A stretch of DNA of 64,000 nt from Membranipora membranacea (Eukaryota; Bryozoa; Gymnolaemata; Cheilostomatida; Membraniporidae). The position numbers and the translations under genes were made by a program. Each line of letters begins with the position of its first letter. Within the stretch, counting starts at the first letter, position 1. The DNA is taken from positions 21,390,001 to 21,454,000 of the forward strand of contig OU612072.1 of NCBI GenBank assembly GCA_914767715.1. The letters run 5' to 3'. Positions 11,101 through 22,713 of this stretch are shown piece by piece. Under the pieces are notes generated by a model, which did no database searches, was not told where the DNA came from, and saw only the letters and a list, made by a program, of their open reading frames with translations.

Positions 11101-12670
11101 CGGTCGGACTTAGCGAAAGTACCGACCGAGGCGGAGCTTACATCGACTGTCCTCACAGCCTTGTTAAGCCGGTCAGTGACGAGAAGCTGATCGACACTTT
11201 TATTGTCTCTTATTACAGAGAAGGGATAGTAGAACTGACCGGGGCGACCTTCTGTGTATCCTGCTGACTGACACTGTCCATAGAAGACAGAGGTGATCCC
11301 TGTGACACGGTTAATCTCTCTCAGACAGTGATTTCTAAAGTCAGCAACAACTAGACTCTTATCTGTGACTTGTGTGAACCCTGTGATGAGGTTGAACCTA
11401 GCCTCAGTTCCTCTTCCCTCTCTGTATCCACTCTCAGCAGTGTTCCCCGCTATGGTCGTAGATGTTGTACCGTCGGTGGTCTTTAGTGAATAGAGGTCAG
11501 TGTACAGTATGTGACCGGGTTTGAAGAGATCTTTTTCTAGGTGATAAACATGTGCAGAGGTGGTGGTGAAGTTTGTAGCTGTAGATCTCTCTAATCTGTA
11601 AGATTAATATTATTATGTGAATGGACGATGTTTGTTATTTTGATTGTATTAACACAGTAATTATTGAACAAAAAAACCACAGATATTGCAAATGCAATAT
11701 TTTAAATTTATAATTTAAATGAAGTGTATTTTTCGTATTCTAAGTATTCATGTGCTGGCGGGTGAATCAAATTTATCAGAATTATTAATTTTTCCCAAAA
11801 TTGATTCAAATGGATAATTGTGTTTTCTATCAACCAATTAAATTCAAATGCAGGTTATGCACCAGACACCAAAATATATAATATTTTACATGCGGCTTTT
11901 GTTCACAGTAAATTTTTGCTATTTGAAGTTGTCTCGTGCTATACACCATGAGGAGGCAATACACAAATTTCAATTAAGCGACCTAAATTCCAAATCTTGA
12001 GTGAAACAGATATTTGCTTCAATTAATCAACAAAAATGTTTGCAATGTATAAATTACAAAAAAGTAACAGCTTGTACCAAAATTAATGTGTAATATCACA
12101 AATCACAAGAAGGAATGAAACGATCAAATGATTAGTTCACTGTACATTGCCTAACCTGAATCTGATATTTTTACAATAGGATATTCTAGCCTAGAACTCA
12201 GAAGGCTTTCAAACCCCTATTTATTATCAAAGTGACCTGTATACGTATATAAACATCACATCTATGTTAAGTGACTCACCGATCAACTAGAGACTGCGTA
12301 TCCTGATCCATACAACACACAGTATTTAGTATCACACAACATAACGCCTGTCAAAACGATGATGGTATTAATTAAGTTTGTTACAATAGAAATTAACAAG
12401 GTACTGTAGGTTAGGGAGGGGGAGACACCTCCCATATAAAGATAATACTGATTCCCCATTGAGACCTTCTGCACACTCATCATATAAGTGTTATGTCAGG
12501 GTTAAAGCATGTCATGCTTGTAATCTTCTGTACTATAACTACTTCTTTTTTTTCAGGATTATTACATAATATCAATTTTAAGGTTATCATTGAATTGCAA
12601 TTCACATTGTACTTACAAGGAAAAGTGCCAGTCTCAGCTCCATGATTTTCAACAGGCCGAATATCTTCAT
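8194..12670 (-). CDS. Secreted NHL-repeat beta-propeller protein, 8 exons
   Basis: Exons (minus): 12617-12670, 12280-12347, 10724-11595, 10131-10361, 9687-9872, 9318-9458, 8720-8918, 8194-8284. All introns are GT-AG, with phases 0,2,1,1,1,1,2. The total is 1842 nt, 613 residues. Residues 1-30 form a signal peptide split over exons 1-2 (MKIFGLLK...LALFLALCCV). Exon 3 (41-331) holds NHL-type blades such as VVADFRNHCLREI, LLVTDRLNKAVRTVD and LLVADMHNNRIRLVD. A Ser/Thr-Pro linker opens exon 4. Exons 4 and 5 encode related Cys-containing modules ending HVIYRDN and YHIYRDN. The C-terminus is hydrophobic, so a membrane or GPI anchor is possible. The last exon is the least certain. Ligand unknown; extracellular location inferred. 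A partial duplicate lies at 56.4-59.0 kb. Confidence 0.85.
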
Positions 12671-13560
12671 TGGACTATAGCAATATTAATTCTACAGCTC
12701 TAGTCTCTCCTCAGTACGGTAAGTGAATGAACTGGCAGTGAACATAAACCCGCTGCAGAGGTATTTAGCTAACGGCAACTAATATTTAACCAGTTATCTT
12801 TTATGTGCGTCAAACTTCAGATAAGAGAGCCGAGTAACCCTTTCTCTGCCTGGTACTGAATACTGTTGACGTAGGAATCTCTTATCAGTGTAAACATTTG
12901 AAGGTAGCTATATTGGACAAAATCACGTATCCTGTTTTAACAAGGTCCCCAATATTGAACCAGGGTACTGCTATGTGCGTCAGAGACCTGATAAGGAGGA
13001 CAAGTGAAACTTTCACTGCTCAGTACTCAACCATGCTAATCCGATGATTCGTATATCACTTTAAATGTTACAGGAGGCAACAAATTTAAATTCTACGAAA
13101 AGGAATGTAAATGATGGCATGCCTGCCTGAGTTTCACTTGATGAGGCCTGATGTTTACAAGGCGGAAAATGATAATAAGGAATGACAACTCTTTGTTTGT
13201 CATCAATATCTCTCTAACGGCACATAACTGTTTTGGTGTTATTAATGGTGTATCAATTATACCTGTACCTGTAATTGTTTATGAGGTTTATCTAGGGGCC
13301 TGATGTTTACAAGTCTTAGCCAGTTTCATCAACAGAGCTACATTGATAATAACGAAGGATGACAGCACATGATTATTGCGTGTATCAATTAAGGCCAATT
13401 CATTATTAGCTATTTTTTATTCAATTGCATTGCATGAATCTCATGACATCAAACTACCTCAACGTTACATACTAGCGATAAGAGTTTTGCAGTGTCTAAC
13501 CTCTATCCGTAATCTGCCGTAAATACCTGATGCCGTTAACTTGTAGAAACCATTAATGAT
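11777..13560. repeat. Segmental duplication, copy A (with 58101-59855)
   Basis: Intron 2, exon 2, intron 1, exon 1 and about 900 bp upstream of the NHL gene are closely matched, in the same orientation, at 58.1-59.86 kb. The duplication therefore carried the promoter and signal-peptide exons. Confidence 0.85.
12812..13000. promoter_or_regulatory. Candidate NHL-gene upstream module (CGTCA/GATAAG pairs)
   Basis: It lies 140-330 bp upstream of the NHL start codon. CGTCA-N7-GATAAGAG is followed by TTGACGTAGGAATCTCTTATC in the opposite sense, and about 85 bp further by CGTCA-N7-GATAAG. The paralogous upstream region at 59077-59260 keeps nearly all of these words; there the first one reads GAAAAGAG. 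GATA factors bind GATAAG and bZIP/CREB factors bind TGACG; regulation here is inferred. Confidence 0.45.
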
Positions 13561-13846
13561 GAGATCATATGATTAATATCAAAGTGACGCAACTCAATCA
13601 GCTCATCAAGTTGTGAATCTTAAATTTGTTGAAGCAAGCTCTACAAATACTGCTGACCTTGTGCTTGTTATTGGGGCGGCGCCATAGCTAAGCCAGTTAA
13701 TGTTATGAACTCTTACTCTCAGGCACAACCTGACAACAAAATACTATCTATAGATAAATTTTGAGTTGCTCTTCAGATATCTCAGCCTGTTATCAAACCA
13801 ATCCATAGCATGCATGTGAGGGGATTGCAGGACATGGTAGCTTTTA
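13228..13846. repeat. Dispersed repeat R3, copy 1
   Basis: Matches 19712-19748 plus 22857-23455 (one copy split by a LINE) and about 59525-59855. Landmarks are GGTGTTATTAATGGTGT, GGCCTGATGTTTACAAG and the ACTAGCGATAAGA stretch. No coding sequence is visible. Confidence 0.75.
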
Positions 13847-14241
13847 TGCCGTCCGCTTGCATTATAGATATTTTACAGAAACCATACCTGCTCTGTATAA
13901 TGGTGGTAATTATTTGATATATCACAGTCACTCAGAAGAGCAGTTTCACTTAACATTAGTTTTGTATGGCAAGTCTGTTATCTTCAAAGATTTAACCAAG
14001 GCAGCTTGTCTCAGCTATCAATAAGCATACATTTTTAACAAGTGACATAATATAAGGAAAAGCATCTAAGTTTTGTAGGACAGCTGGCTGTATTGTAATC
14101 ACACAAACTGACTTGAGTTTAGACTGAATATGCGGAAGTGGGAGTTATCTGACTGGTGCGTTGAGGGAGGATAACTCCTATTATGGTCTAAGTTAGTCAA
14201 TTAGCTGATTAGTATATATAATATGGTATAATATAATATAG

Positions 14242-14308
14242 ATCCCAGTCAGCAGAAGGCTCGCAATCTATATATTATATAGATTGTGAGCATTCTGTTG
14301 ACTGGGAT
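14242..14308. repeat. 67-bp imperfect hairpin
   Basis: ATCCCAGTCA...TGACTGGGAT arms of about 30 bp with a few mismatches meet at an AT-rich centre (TATATATTATATA). It lies in a TA-rich context. It is either a minimal MITE or a structured RNA; no further copy was seen in the window. Confidence 0.6.
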
Positions 14309-14379
14309 TAACATGTACTTATGTCATAGCATAGGATTGCGGAGCTTGGTTATTAACCAGCGGATGGTTGATTCAATAC

Positions 14380-14640
14380 ACAACTTGTGTGAGTGTTAAC
14401 TCGAGTGAGGCGAATCACAACATGTGCATGTCGAGAGCTGTCATTCTGACTGGTGGTTTGTTTATAGTAATTGAGTGAACTAGCGGATATGTCTGATTTA
14501 ACTTGTGCAGTATTAATTCTGCGTGGCTAGCGCATAGGGATTAATACTGATAGTTATTTAGTATGAATGTCAACTTGTGCGGCTTTTACTGATTCTAGCT
14601 AATTCTGCTTAACTAGCGCATAGGAATTAATGGTAGGGTA
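14380..14640. repeat. Short degenerate direct repeats
   Basis: Units of about 100 bp share AACTTGTG(C/T), (A/C)TAATTCTGC and CTAGCGCATAGG(G)ATTAAT; the last word appears at 14528 and again near 14615. No gene is associated. The following 14641-15175 holds nothing recognisable. Confidence 0.5.
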
Positions 14641-15175
14641 AAGTGCAAGAGTTGTATTGAGTTCGTATTGAGAATAAGAACTGATGAAAAAGTGCTGTGC
14701 ACGGGCTTTTATGCCCCGAATGGTAACATATAGGCTACATAGAAAATAGAGTAAATGGCCAATGAACATGGGCGAAAATCCACATGACTCTGAGTAACCC
14801 TCCACGTAATAAAAATGTGGGTGGGCTTTAGCGAATTACTACGTAATGAAAACAGTAACACTTGTATTAATGGCTTGATGAAATCTATGATGCTTGTATT
14901 ATAAAAGTGTGTTTAGGGGGGAGGCGTTTATGACAGCTGCACATTATTAGGGAGAATGATGATTGTCTTCTTTTAGAATTCACAGGCACATATGGGTTGG
15001 TATAAGGCAAAATAGTTCAATGAGAAAAAGTACTTTATGTGTACGTACAAATAACCCGTCAATTTAGCTTATAATTATACAAAGCCTCCGTGATTATTTA
15101 GTACATGATGGATTGATATTTTTTTTTATATTTGTAACAAACTTCATTATGTATTAACTTGGCATCCTGGATTTT

Positions 15176-15412
15176 TACAACGGTATTGGTAGAGGCGTTC
15201 ACCTCTCAACGCTTCTGAAGTGAATGGGTTTGAGTCCCGCCGCTGACTAAGAGTAAGATATACTGGTTGTGTAAGGGTTGTGCCGCACAGCTCATCCAAT
15301 GGCATACAAACAGAACCAGTGGTAAGATGAGTGATAGACTAAGAGACTCTGCTTGCAGAGTACGGGAGTAGCTAACGCTACAACACCTTCCTTCTTACTT
15401 TACTGTTTAAGG
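15176..15412 (+). mobile_element. tRNA-derived SINE-like element
   Basis: Box A-like TGGTAGAGGCG (about 15187) and box B-like GGTTTGAGTCCCG (about 15228) are spaced as in a tRNA-type RNA polymerase III promoter. They are followed by about 170 bp of unrelated body. There is no good cloverleaf, so this is not a tRNA gene. End points are estimates. Confidence 0.55.
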
Positions 15413-15471
15413 TTTGCCTAGCTGGCTGTCCTCCGGTTTTTAAAAACAAGACATTGTCTGTGTCAATAACA

Positions 15472-15893
15472 TCAGGTGTATTTGCAATAGATATTAATTG
15501 ACATGAAGTTTAAAATTCTTTTTGCAAAATCATTTTAGGATGATCATTGCATACGGGTGGGTTGATGTAAATTCGACCGGAAATGTGTGAATAATGTGTT
15601 GGAAAAGAGTGATAGGTTAGTTGAGCAACATGCAGTGGTGTTGAACCCCAACTGTTGACCCCTGAATCCTCTTTTGGCCACCAAAAACCTGAAACTGTCA
15701 TCTGCAAACCAAAAACTTTAAGCTACAAACCCCAAACTGCGAGCTGCAAGCCCGAAGCTGAAAACCCCAAAAGGTTGACCCTCAAACCCCAAAATCTGAC
15801 CCCCAAACCCCAGAACGTAGGCAGTGAACCCAACAGTGTAGACTGTAAACCCAAAATTTCAAGATGCAAACTCCAAATTTTGACCCTGAACCT
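15472..15893 (-). mobile_element. Minisatellite-bearing element M, copy 1 (permuted)
   Basis: It contains the TATTTGCAATA...GACCGGAAATGTGTGA block, then the GAGCAACATG...GTTGAACCCCAAC block, then a C-rich degenerate repeat (CAAACCCCAAA type, about 20-22 bp units). The same blocks occur at 23745-25076 and 54556-55975, but there the first block lies at the other end of the element. The long ORF through the repeat is a by-product of repetition. Confidence 0.7.
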
Positions 15894-16014
15894 GAGGGAG
15901 GGAGGGAGGGAGAGAGGGAGGGAGGGAGGGAGAGAGGGAGGGAGGGAGGGACGGGCGAGAGGGAGGGAGGGAGGGCGAGAGAGGGCGAGAGAGGGCGAGA
16001 GAGGGCGAGAGAGA
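15894..16014 (+). repeat. (GGGAGGGA)n / GGGCGAGA purine microsatellite
   Basis: About 120 bp of G3-A runs, with G-quadruplex potential on the plus strand. It abuts the C-rich minisatellite of element M. Confidence 0.9.
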
Positions 16015-16145
16015 GATGATCGTCAACATTGGCACCCAGAAACTTAAAAAACTTTTATGCATTGATACAAGCGTCTTTAGAAAATAACAGGGTTTAAGAT
16101 AAAATTCATTACTTCAGTTTTGTAAACGTTCAGCGTTTAACATTT

Positions 16146-16222
16146 GATAAGAGAGGGAAGAAAACCTCTCATTGTTCCAAGAAACTGTGGGCTGCAGGCG
16201 TGTGCCTCTCTTATCAAGGTAT
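16146..16222. promoter_or_regulatory. TTGATAAGAG / CTCTTATCAA inverted pair
   Basis: Inverted GATA words about 60 bp apart, with the same spacing as the modules at 5.8, 7.4 and 12.8 kb but without the CGTCA words. No adjacent gene was found. Confidence 0.35.
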
Positions 16223-16726
16223 TTAGCTTGGGGGCTTAATCATGGATCTCAAGCTTAAATCTCCTTAAAATCAGCTTAACCTCCAACTGTAGTCAATATT
16301 GCTATCAAGCAAGAATATTAATTGGTATAAAACACTTCAATATTTACAAAATCGCAGGCGTGCGCCTGCGACAATTTACTTGAAAAACTTTCATTTAGAA
16401 TACAAATTAAACAAAGTGCATTCATAAATAAGGCCAGCTAATCATTCGGTAACCCCTTCTCAAAAGATTCCTTCTTTCGTATGTATGCAATCCGTATAAA
16501 ATAACAAGATTTTGATCAGCAAATGATGCTAAAGATTTTATGTTTTTAAGTGATTTGAATCGCTACTCATTGGTGGATTTGTTTATCTGCGTCAAGGAAA
16601 AATTTGCAACTGCACTGTTTTATTAGAAAAGTGCCCATAGTATAGTCGAACTGCATTCTAGGAAACCTTACAATGAAGATTGGCTCATTTTGTTGTATTT
16701 TTTTATTTCTTAACTTCTCAGTTATT

Positions 16727-19075
16727 TAAAGTCAAAAATGCTCAGTTGTAGTTATCTCCTCCTTACTTTTCCAAAAGCTATCTCCTTCCTACAGGTTTTA
16801 ATTCAGAATAACCACATTTGGTCACCTGGATCGTTAGTCAATCAGCTAACTATTCATTTATTTTTTTCTGCAAAAAACTCCAAATCTGACAAAAAATCTC
16901 CAAGTTCATGTTTTTCTGCTTGGGCAGAACTACACTTCGACATGGTAACTCACAGAGATCTGGTTTTTTTTGGAGCATCAGTTCATCACATTATCTAAAT
17001 GAGTTTTTGAGGGCATGTTTGAAATATTTTTTTATCATATTTAAAATTGCGGTTTACTTTTTCATTACAGTGTTTATTTCATCCATCAGTGCAGTGGCAA
17101 TGTTGCGCAAGGCAGTGCAAAGAGCCTATATAATTGTAGTTTCTATGCCATTGTGTACAGTTTCAAACAAATTTTAATTGCCTTTTATCAAAGGAGTGGA
17201 GCAATTTACAAATGACAATGGAGATGCTATACTGAACTTAAACAAAAGAATATTTCTGTTGATTGATATAAGTTTTCAGTATAGATTGTGGTGACCCATC
17301 AGACACCCATCAAATTCTATCAGAATGACTATATACCTCAAAATAACTAATCTTCATCATTCTATATACATATTCAGAAATTTCCAGAATCTATATCCGA
17401 TTCATACTCTGTTTGTCTTGTAGTATAGTATTGCACTTTTAGCCAGTCAGATCTGCACTTTTAACTCGATAGAATTTTTGATTTATATACGCAGCGTTAG
17501 ATATCTTGTAATTCCTGCTCAGACCAAATATGTTTTTCAACCAGTATTCCAAGCCCGAAACCCAGTTCTGATACAAGAATTGGCCCATATTGAGTGTGCC
17601 CGGTTTTTTTATACCAAATTATATTGCATATAAAATATCATATCATATTATGTTGAATCAATAGACTCTAGTGGCTGGCTACTCATATATTTACATTTTT
17701 GCAATCGACCATGATACCTTGTCGACATTCAATTATCCACACTCTCTTTACTTAACAAAACCATGGTCCATGCTTCTAAAAAGTGATACAAGGTTGCGAT
17801 CACTTCACTCTTGGCTAGCCGGGTAAACCTTCTTCCGGGAGTTATCGCACAATCAAGTAGACGGTGCCCTGTTGCTACTTTTGAGGATTCGGTTAGCCAA
17901 ACAGGTGGCCTGCCTCAATAAATAACAAATCTGAGATGGCCTCCAAACAAAATTGGAAGCAATTCTTCACGCAGTGCATTGAAATGATCCAAGTACAATT
18001 GAGACCTAAGCTGGATGAAGATATCAGTAAGAGCAATTACAGGCATTGTTTTCTCAGAGTAAATTTTCTAATCCCTCAAGAAAATCTTATTTGTAAACAA
18101 CCAGTTGTATTGCAGTCTCTGTCTTTCATTACAGGGAAAGAATTTGTTACTTTTGTGCCTTTCCAAAGGATTTAAAGGCAATGTAATATTAGAATATCAA
18201 AACCTGAGGATAACCTTTGTGTCTCAAGACTTGTTGCTTCTTATGATATTTATGTATTTTTGCATTATTACATCTGATTAAAATTGAAAGTTGATTTAAA
18301 TCAGATGTCTTGTCACAAGCCACATCCCGGAGCATGGGCGGCGAAATTCGTTGCCTTGTGGCCAGGGCACAATATCTGCGCCAGGTTGCTCTCTGTTTGC
18401 AGGCAGGTCGGAGCACACCTGGCTGTCAACCAAAGCCCAGTCGACAATGGATCGCAGATACATTTGATATGAGGTCCTTTCGATTAATGTAAGGTTCGAT
18501 GATTGCATAGACCAAGGGTATATTGTGGCAGCATTGTTCAAGGATTGTAAAAGTTAATCCTATTATAATAACTGCCACAATGCTGCCTTCCTAGCTATAC
18601 CCACCTTACCAATTTAGCTAGGATAGTTACAGGTGTAATTTAAGCATAAAACATCAAGTCTAATCGTGGAGTAAGGCTGTACAAAAAGAAACTTTTACAT
18701 GAGAGCCTGCATATTCTATTATTTACTGTAATCAAAAACTTTGAATTCAGGTCATTCTCCAGAACCCTATAATTGTGACAAATAGATGAAAGGAGTGTTT
18801 TGCATCAAGCTTCACATAACTTTCCCCTTGACACAAAGCTTGCAGGTACCTTGACCAAGGAGTAAAAAACTCTCTCCTTGACTATTGTTAAAAAATTTAC
18901 TCTGTATCCCTTCACTCTGTGAAGCAGTCTAGCCACATGCTTGAAACTAAAATGTTTTACACAGATAGATAGATGGGTGATAACTCTATACTGCAAATGA
19001 GCCACCAAATTTCAACAATAAGAGAGGACAACTTCTTTGCCCAAGATTTGCCAAAATTGACTTTAATGAACTGAG
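16727..19075. mobile_element. TIR element R5 with an empty site at 31 kb
   Basis: The ends are inverted repeats: CTCAGTTATTTAAAGTCAA at the left, and CTCAGTTCATTAAAGTCAA when the right end is reverse-complemented. The 31-kb copy of R4 reads straight through (TTAACTTGATTCC), leaving TT on both sides here, so the target duplication is at most 2 bp. A second, 3'-truncated and rearranged copy starts at 60458. No transposase was recognised; the largest conserved small ORF is at 17936-18175. Superfamily unknown. Confidence 0.7.
17936..18175 (+). CDS. Small ORF of unknown function in R5
   Basis: 79 codons beginning MASKQNWKQFF, ending in TAA. The corresponding frame at 61513 in the other R5 copy is nearly the same but has a stop after about 31 codons. 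No family is recognised, no splice context is evident, and coding is unproven. It may be an exon or a relic of the element's protein. Confidence 0.3.
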   Translation: MASKQNWKQFFTQCIEMIQVQLRPKLDEDISKSNYRHCFLRVNFLIPQENLICKQPVVLQSLSFITGKEFVTFVPFQRI

Positions 19076-19461
19076 TTGATTCCTTCACTCGATGATTAAA
19101 CAAATAAAATTCAAAACTTACGCTTCAAAGTAACAGATTGAAAAGAAATAATTATTTAATTAATTCACTAAGTTATTGAATGGCAGGACATTGTAAATGT
19201 CACATTAGCAAGACTAAAATTATGAATAAAGCTTTTCTTCCAAAAATATGTACTCACAAACTTTAGAAAACAGGATAGAATTAAATGGAGGAAAAGAGAG
19301 GTGTGCAGGGAGAAAGATTCTTTGCTAGACATGGCAAAGAGATATTTTTGAAGCTAAATTTCACTCTAACCTATCATATTATCACATACCTCAAGATGTT
19401 ATTTGATACTATATTGTAGTATGGTATACAATTTTTTTATATATTCTGTTTCATTGAGTTG

Positions 19462-19653
19462 CTATGCCGGTACATTATGAATATGATCATCGCGGAATGT
19501 GTCCACCCCCAAATCAGTGCTAGTCTCATCTTGGCTGTTCTCCTTACCAGATTGATTCTCCCTGTTGCGTCTTTTGCCCCCGGCAACATTCATCCCGATG
19601 CCAGCTGAACTGTAATCAGTATAAGTAGGTGTGTAAAAATCAAATTTAGTCAA
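19462..19653 (-). CDS. Possible exon or ORF, unknown
   Basis: A 63-residue open frame rich in polar residues (GGKRRNRENQSGKEN). A GTAAGG donor-like site lies inside it. It overlaps the right edge of R4, whose second copy does not keep the frame. No family is recognised. Confidence 0.15.
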   Translation of the reverse strand: MTKFDFYTPTYTDYSSAGIGMNVAGGKRRNRENQSGKENSQDETSTDLGVDTFRDDHIHNVPA

Positions 19654-19834
19654 GAAACCCGCGTCAATTACAGTACACTTGTGATATCAAACAGTGGTGT
19701 GCAGGGTGTGTGTGGTGTTATTAATGGTGTGTCAATTAAACCTGTGCCAGTTGGCAGTTGGCTTTCAGAGTGAGAGGTTGTGTTTTCACCTTCTCTCTAA
19801 TCCCTCAATAGGATTATTAAGCCCTACTAACATA

Positions 19835-20797
19835 ATGGCGCAGTTATTGCAGCCTTTGTTTATACTGTTGCTACTCATATTCAGCCTCATATATCATCCA
19901 AGAGGTGTGTCGAGTCTAGTATATGCTGACTACAATTCTCTAGTGGATTATAAAAACTCTTTAAATAAAGACATCATCGCTGCTAATTGGAAATCGGACT
20001 ATAAACAACTCGTTAAAAATATAGATCCTGGATTATTACGATCTAGAAAGCGAGGTAAGCGTGCTGGTGTTCGACTTAAAATTAGCCTCGGGAACGGTAA
20101 AGTACCACTACCTGCAATAGTGCTCACCAACGGTCAATCAATACTTAAAAAACTAGATGAACTCCATGGATTATTATATACTAAACGACTGCAGAACCAA
20201 TCTCAACTAATATGTATCACTGAATCTTGGTTAAAACCGGATATCACCAAGGACCGTACTGAACTAGATGGATACGATCAATTCCGTAATGACAGAACTC
20301 TAGAAGAAAGTGGTAAATCTCAAGGGGGTGGCATTTTGGTTTACATCGATAGAAAGTGGTCCACAAACAATCAAATTATCCACAACTACACTGATAAAAA
20401 CTGTGAATTACTAACTGTCAAATCTCGTCCACACTGGCTACCTCGTGAGTTCACTTCCATCGTATCTGTATCGTGCTATGCCCCATTTACTGGAAATTCT
20501 CGACTTAAACAAGACGCAACAAACACTGCTAAGTGCATCACATCACGTGTTAATCAACTTGAAAGGAAATACCCTGATTCTTGTATTCTGTTAATGGGAG
20601 ATTTCAACCAGCTTAAATTTCGATTAAATGGATATTATCAAACTGTCACCAAACCGACCAGAGGAACCAAGACACTCGACAAATGCTATACAAGGATCAA
20701 GGGTGCATACAGTCAATGTCATCAATTAGCCCATCTGGGCAGCTCTGACCATTACATTAGCATCTCGTGCCATCCTATAAACCTTTGTCTAAATTAA
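19835..20797 (+). pseudogene. LINE A endonuclease part, frameshifted at its end
   Basis: Starts at the ATG at 19835. A hydrophobic N-terminal segment (LLQPLFILLLLIFSLIY) precedes a KRGKRAG basic stretch and an AP-endonuclease-like domain. Visible motifs are ITESWL, GGGILVYI, MGDFN and SSDHY. The frame then leaves the coding path and stops at 20797. The reverse transcriptase continues in another frame from about 20761, so in the parent element this was one protein. The signal-peptide-like start is a known oddity of some L2/CR1-type LINEs. Confidence 0.8.
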
Positions 20798-22713
20798 AAC
20801 CTACGTTTACAACTCGCAGAACATTCTCCGACAGTAATGTCGATAATCTTCAAGCATGCTTAGATACCACACTTTGGGACAATCTCACAGATGCCAATGA
20901 CAACATCAACCAGCGGACTGAAACGATAACTGACTACATTAATTTCTGCACAGACCTATGCATACCACCAAAGGAAGTTAAAAAATATGCCAACAAAAAG
21001 CCGTGGATTACAAAGCGCATTCTGGATATGATAGATGAGAAACATGACGCCCACAAAAATGGAAATAAAAAACTCTACCATAAACTCAAAAAGCAAGTCT
21101 CAAAAGAAAATAAAAAAGCCAGAGAAGAATATTCCCTAAAAATCCAACAACATTTAGCCAGTGATCCTGCAAACGCTTGGAACGACATTAAACAAATTAG
21201 CGGACTTCCAACCAGCAACTCCAAGTCACAACCAGATATTAACTTCCAACCCGAAGAACTCGACAACTTCTTTGCCAGATTTGAGAAACAAGACACTCAG
21301 CCACCACAACCTGCTTACGAAAACCTAACTGCTCCTCCCTGCATAATAGATGAAAAATCAGTTCTGATACAACTCAAACGCCTCAACTCTAGAAAGGGTG
21401 CTGGACCTGATGGTCTGATACCAAGAGCATTAAAACTCTGTGCTGACCAACTAGCGCCTGTAATTACGGATATATTCAACTTCTCTCTAGACTCTCAAAC
21501 AACTCCTAATATATGGAAATCGGCCATCATCAAACCACTGCCAAAAACTGACAAGCCAAATCAACTTAAACACTTCCGACCAATAGCCCTGACAAGCTGC
21601 TTATGTAAAACAATGGAACGTCTGCTGAAAAGCTATATAGTTAAAAACACTCCTCTCGACAATCACCAATTTGCCTACCGAGCTAAAAGATCAACCCAGG
21701 ATGCAGTATTATGCCTTATTACCACAATAACTAGTTACATAGACCTTCAAGCTGCCAACTATGCAAGATGCCTATTTCTCGACTTCTCGTCTGCATTTAA
21801 CACCATCAGTGTCAGTAATCTCCTCACAGAACTGCAACATCTAGACTCCAGAGTTACAAACTGGGTGTCGAGTTTCCTGACAGGCAGAACACAAAGAACA
21901 ATAGTAAACAATATGCTCTCAACATCAATCACCACCAGCACAAGAACACCCCAGGGTTCTGTCCTCAGTCCTCTATTATTCTCAGTGTATACAAATAGGA
22001 TTAGGTCAGAACAGAGCAATATAACTATTTTAAAATATGCTGATGACACTTGTATTGTTGGTTGCATCTCTGATAATAATGACTTGTCTAATTATTTTAA
22101 TGAGATCAATAGAATCTCTGGTCTATGCAAAGAACTCGACTTATTACTTAATCCTTCTAAAACCCAAGAGATGCTTTTCTCCACTAAGAGAGATAAACCT
22201 GACAGTCCTACTCTCGAATTAAATGGTGTAAATATAGATTTTTGTGACAATGTTAAATATTTGGGAGTTCTCTTAGATAACAAATTACGTTTCGAAGATC
22301 ATGTCAATAATGTTGTATCCAAAGCAAATCAGAGAATGTTTGTCATCAGAACCTTTAATTATCAGAGTACAAAGCCTTTAGCCTGCATGTTATTTAAAAG
22401 TTTTATTGTATCCATTCTAACCTACTGCCTACCTATTTTGTTCACTAGTATTTATTCACGAGACAAGAAAGCTCTGAGAAAGTTTTTTAAGCAAGGCGAC
22501 AGACTAGGTCTTGATATTGGGGACCTAGATTCAGTCATATCAAAACGTACAAAGAACCTGGCCCTGCAGATAATACATGATGACGAACATTTTTTAAACA
22601 ATTTTCTTGAGAAACTCCCCTCAGGCAGATTTCGCAGCCTTAAATACAGAACTGCCTGGGGTAAAGACTCATTCCTCAGACACTTGATTTTGATATTGCA
22701 AGATATTTTTTAA
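20761..22713 (+). pseudogene. LINE A reverse transcriptase part
   Basis: About 650 codons open to TAA at 22713, following an in-frame TAG at 20758-20760. Motifs in order are FRPIALTS, LFLDFSSAFNTI, TPQGSVLSPLLF and the catalytic YADDT, then the thumb/C-terminal region. It has no ATG near its start. The reading continues the endonuclease (SDHYIS, then LVPSYKP) once a single base is allowed for. All catalytic residues are present. Confidence 0.9.

Larger units (their letters stand above)
16606..19510. repeat. Repeat R4 (copy 1), split by a 2.35-kb element
   Basis: 16606-16726 and 19076-19510 correspond to contiguous sequence at 31232-31767. The right-hand portion is roughly 90% alike by eye. 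The intervening sequence is absent from the 31-kb copy. Confidence 0.8.

Noticed and set aside
15655-16047. 130-codon ORF rich in Lys-Pro and Arg-Glu-Gly
   Set aside because: Arises from the C-rich minisatellite followed by a purine microsatellite; not a protein family.
20741-20797. Programmed frameshift between LINE A endonuclease and RT
   Set aside because: No slippery heptamer or following stem is visible, and family members normally have one continuous ORF; a simple indel is more likely.
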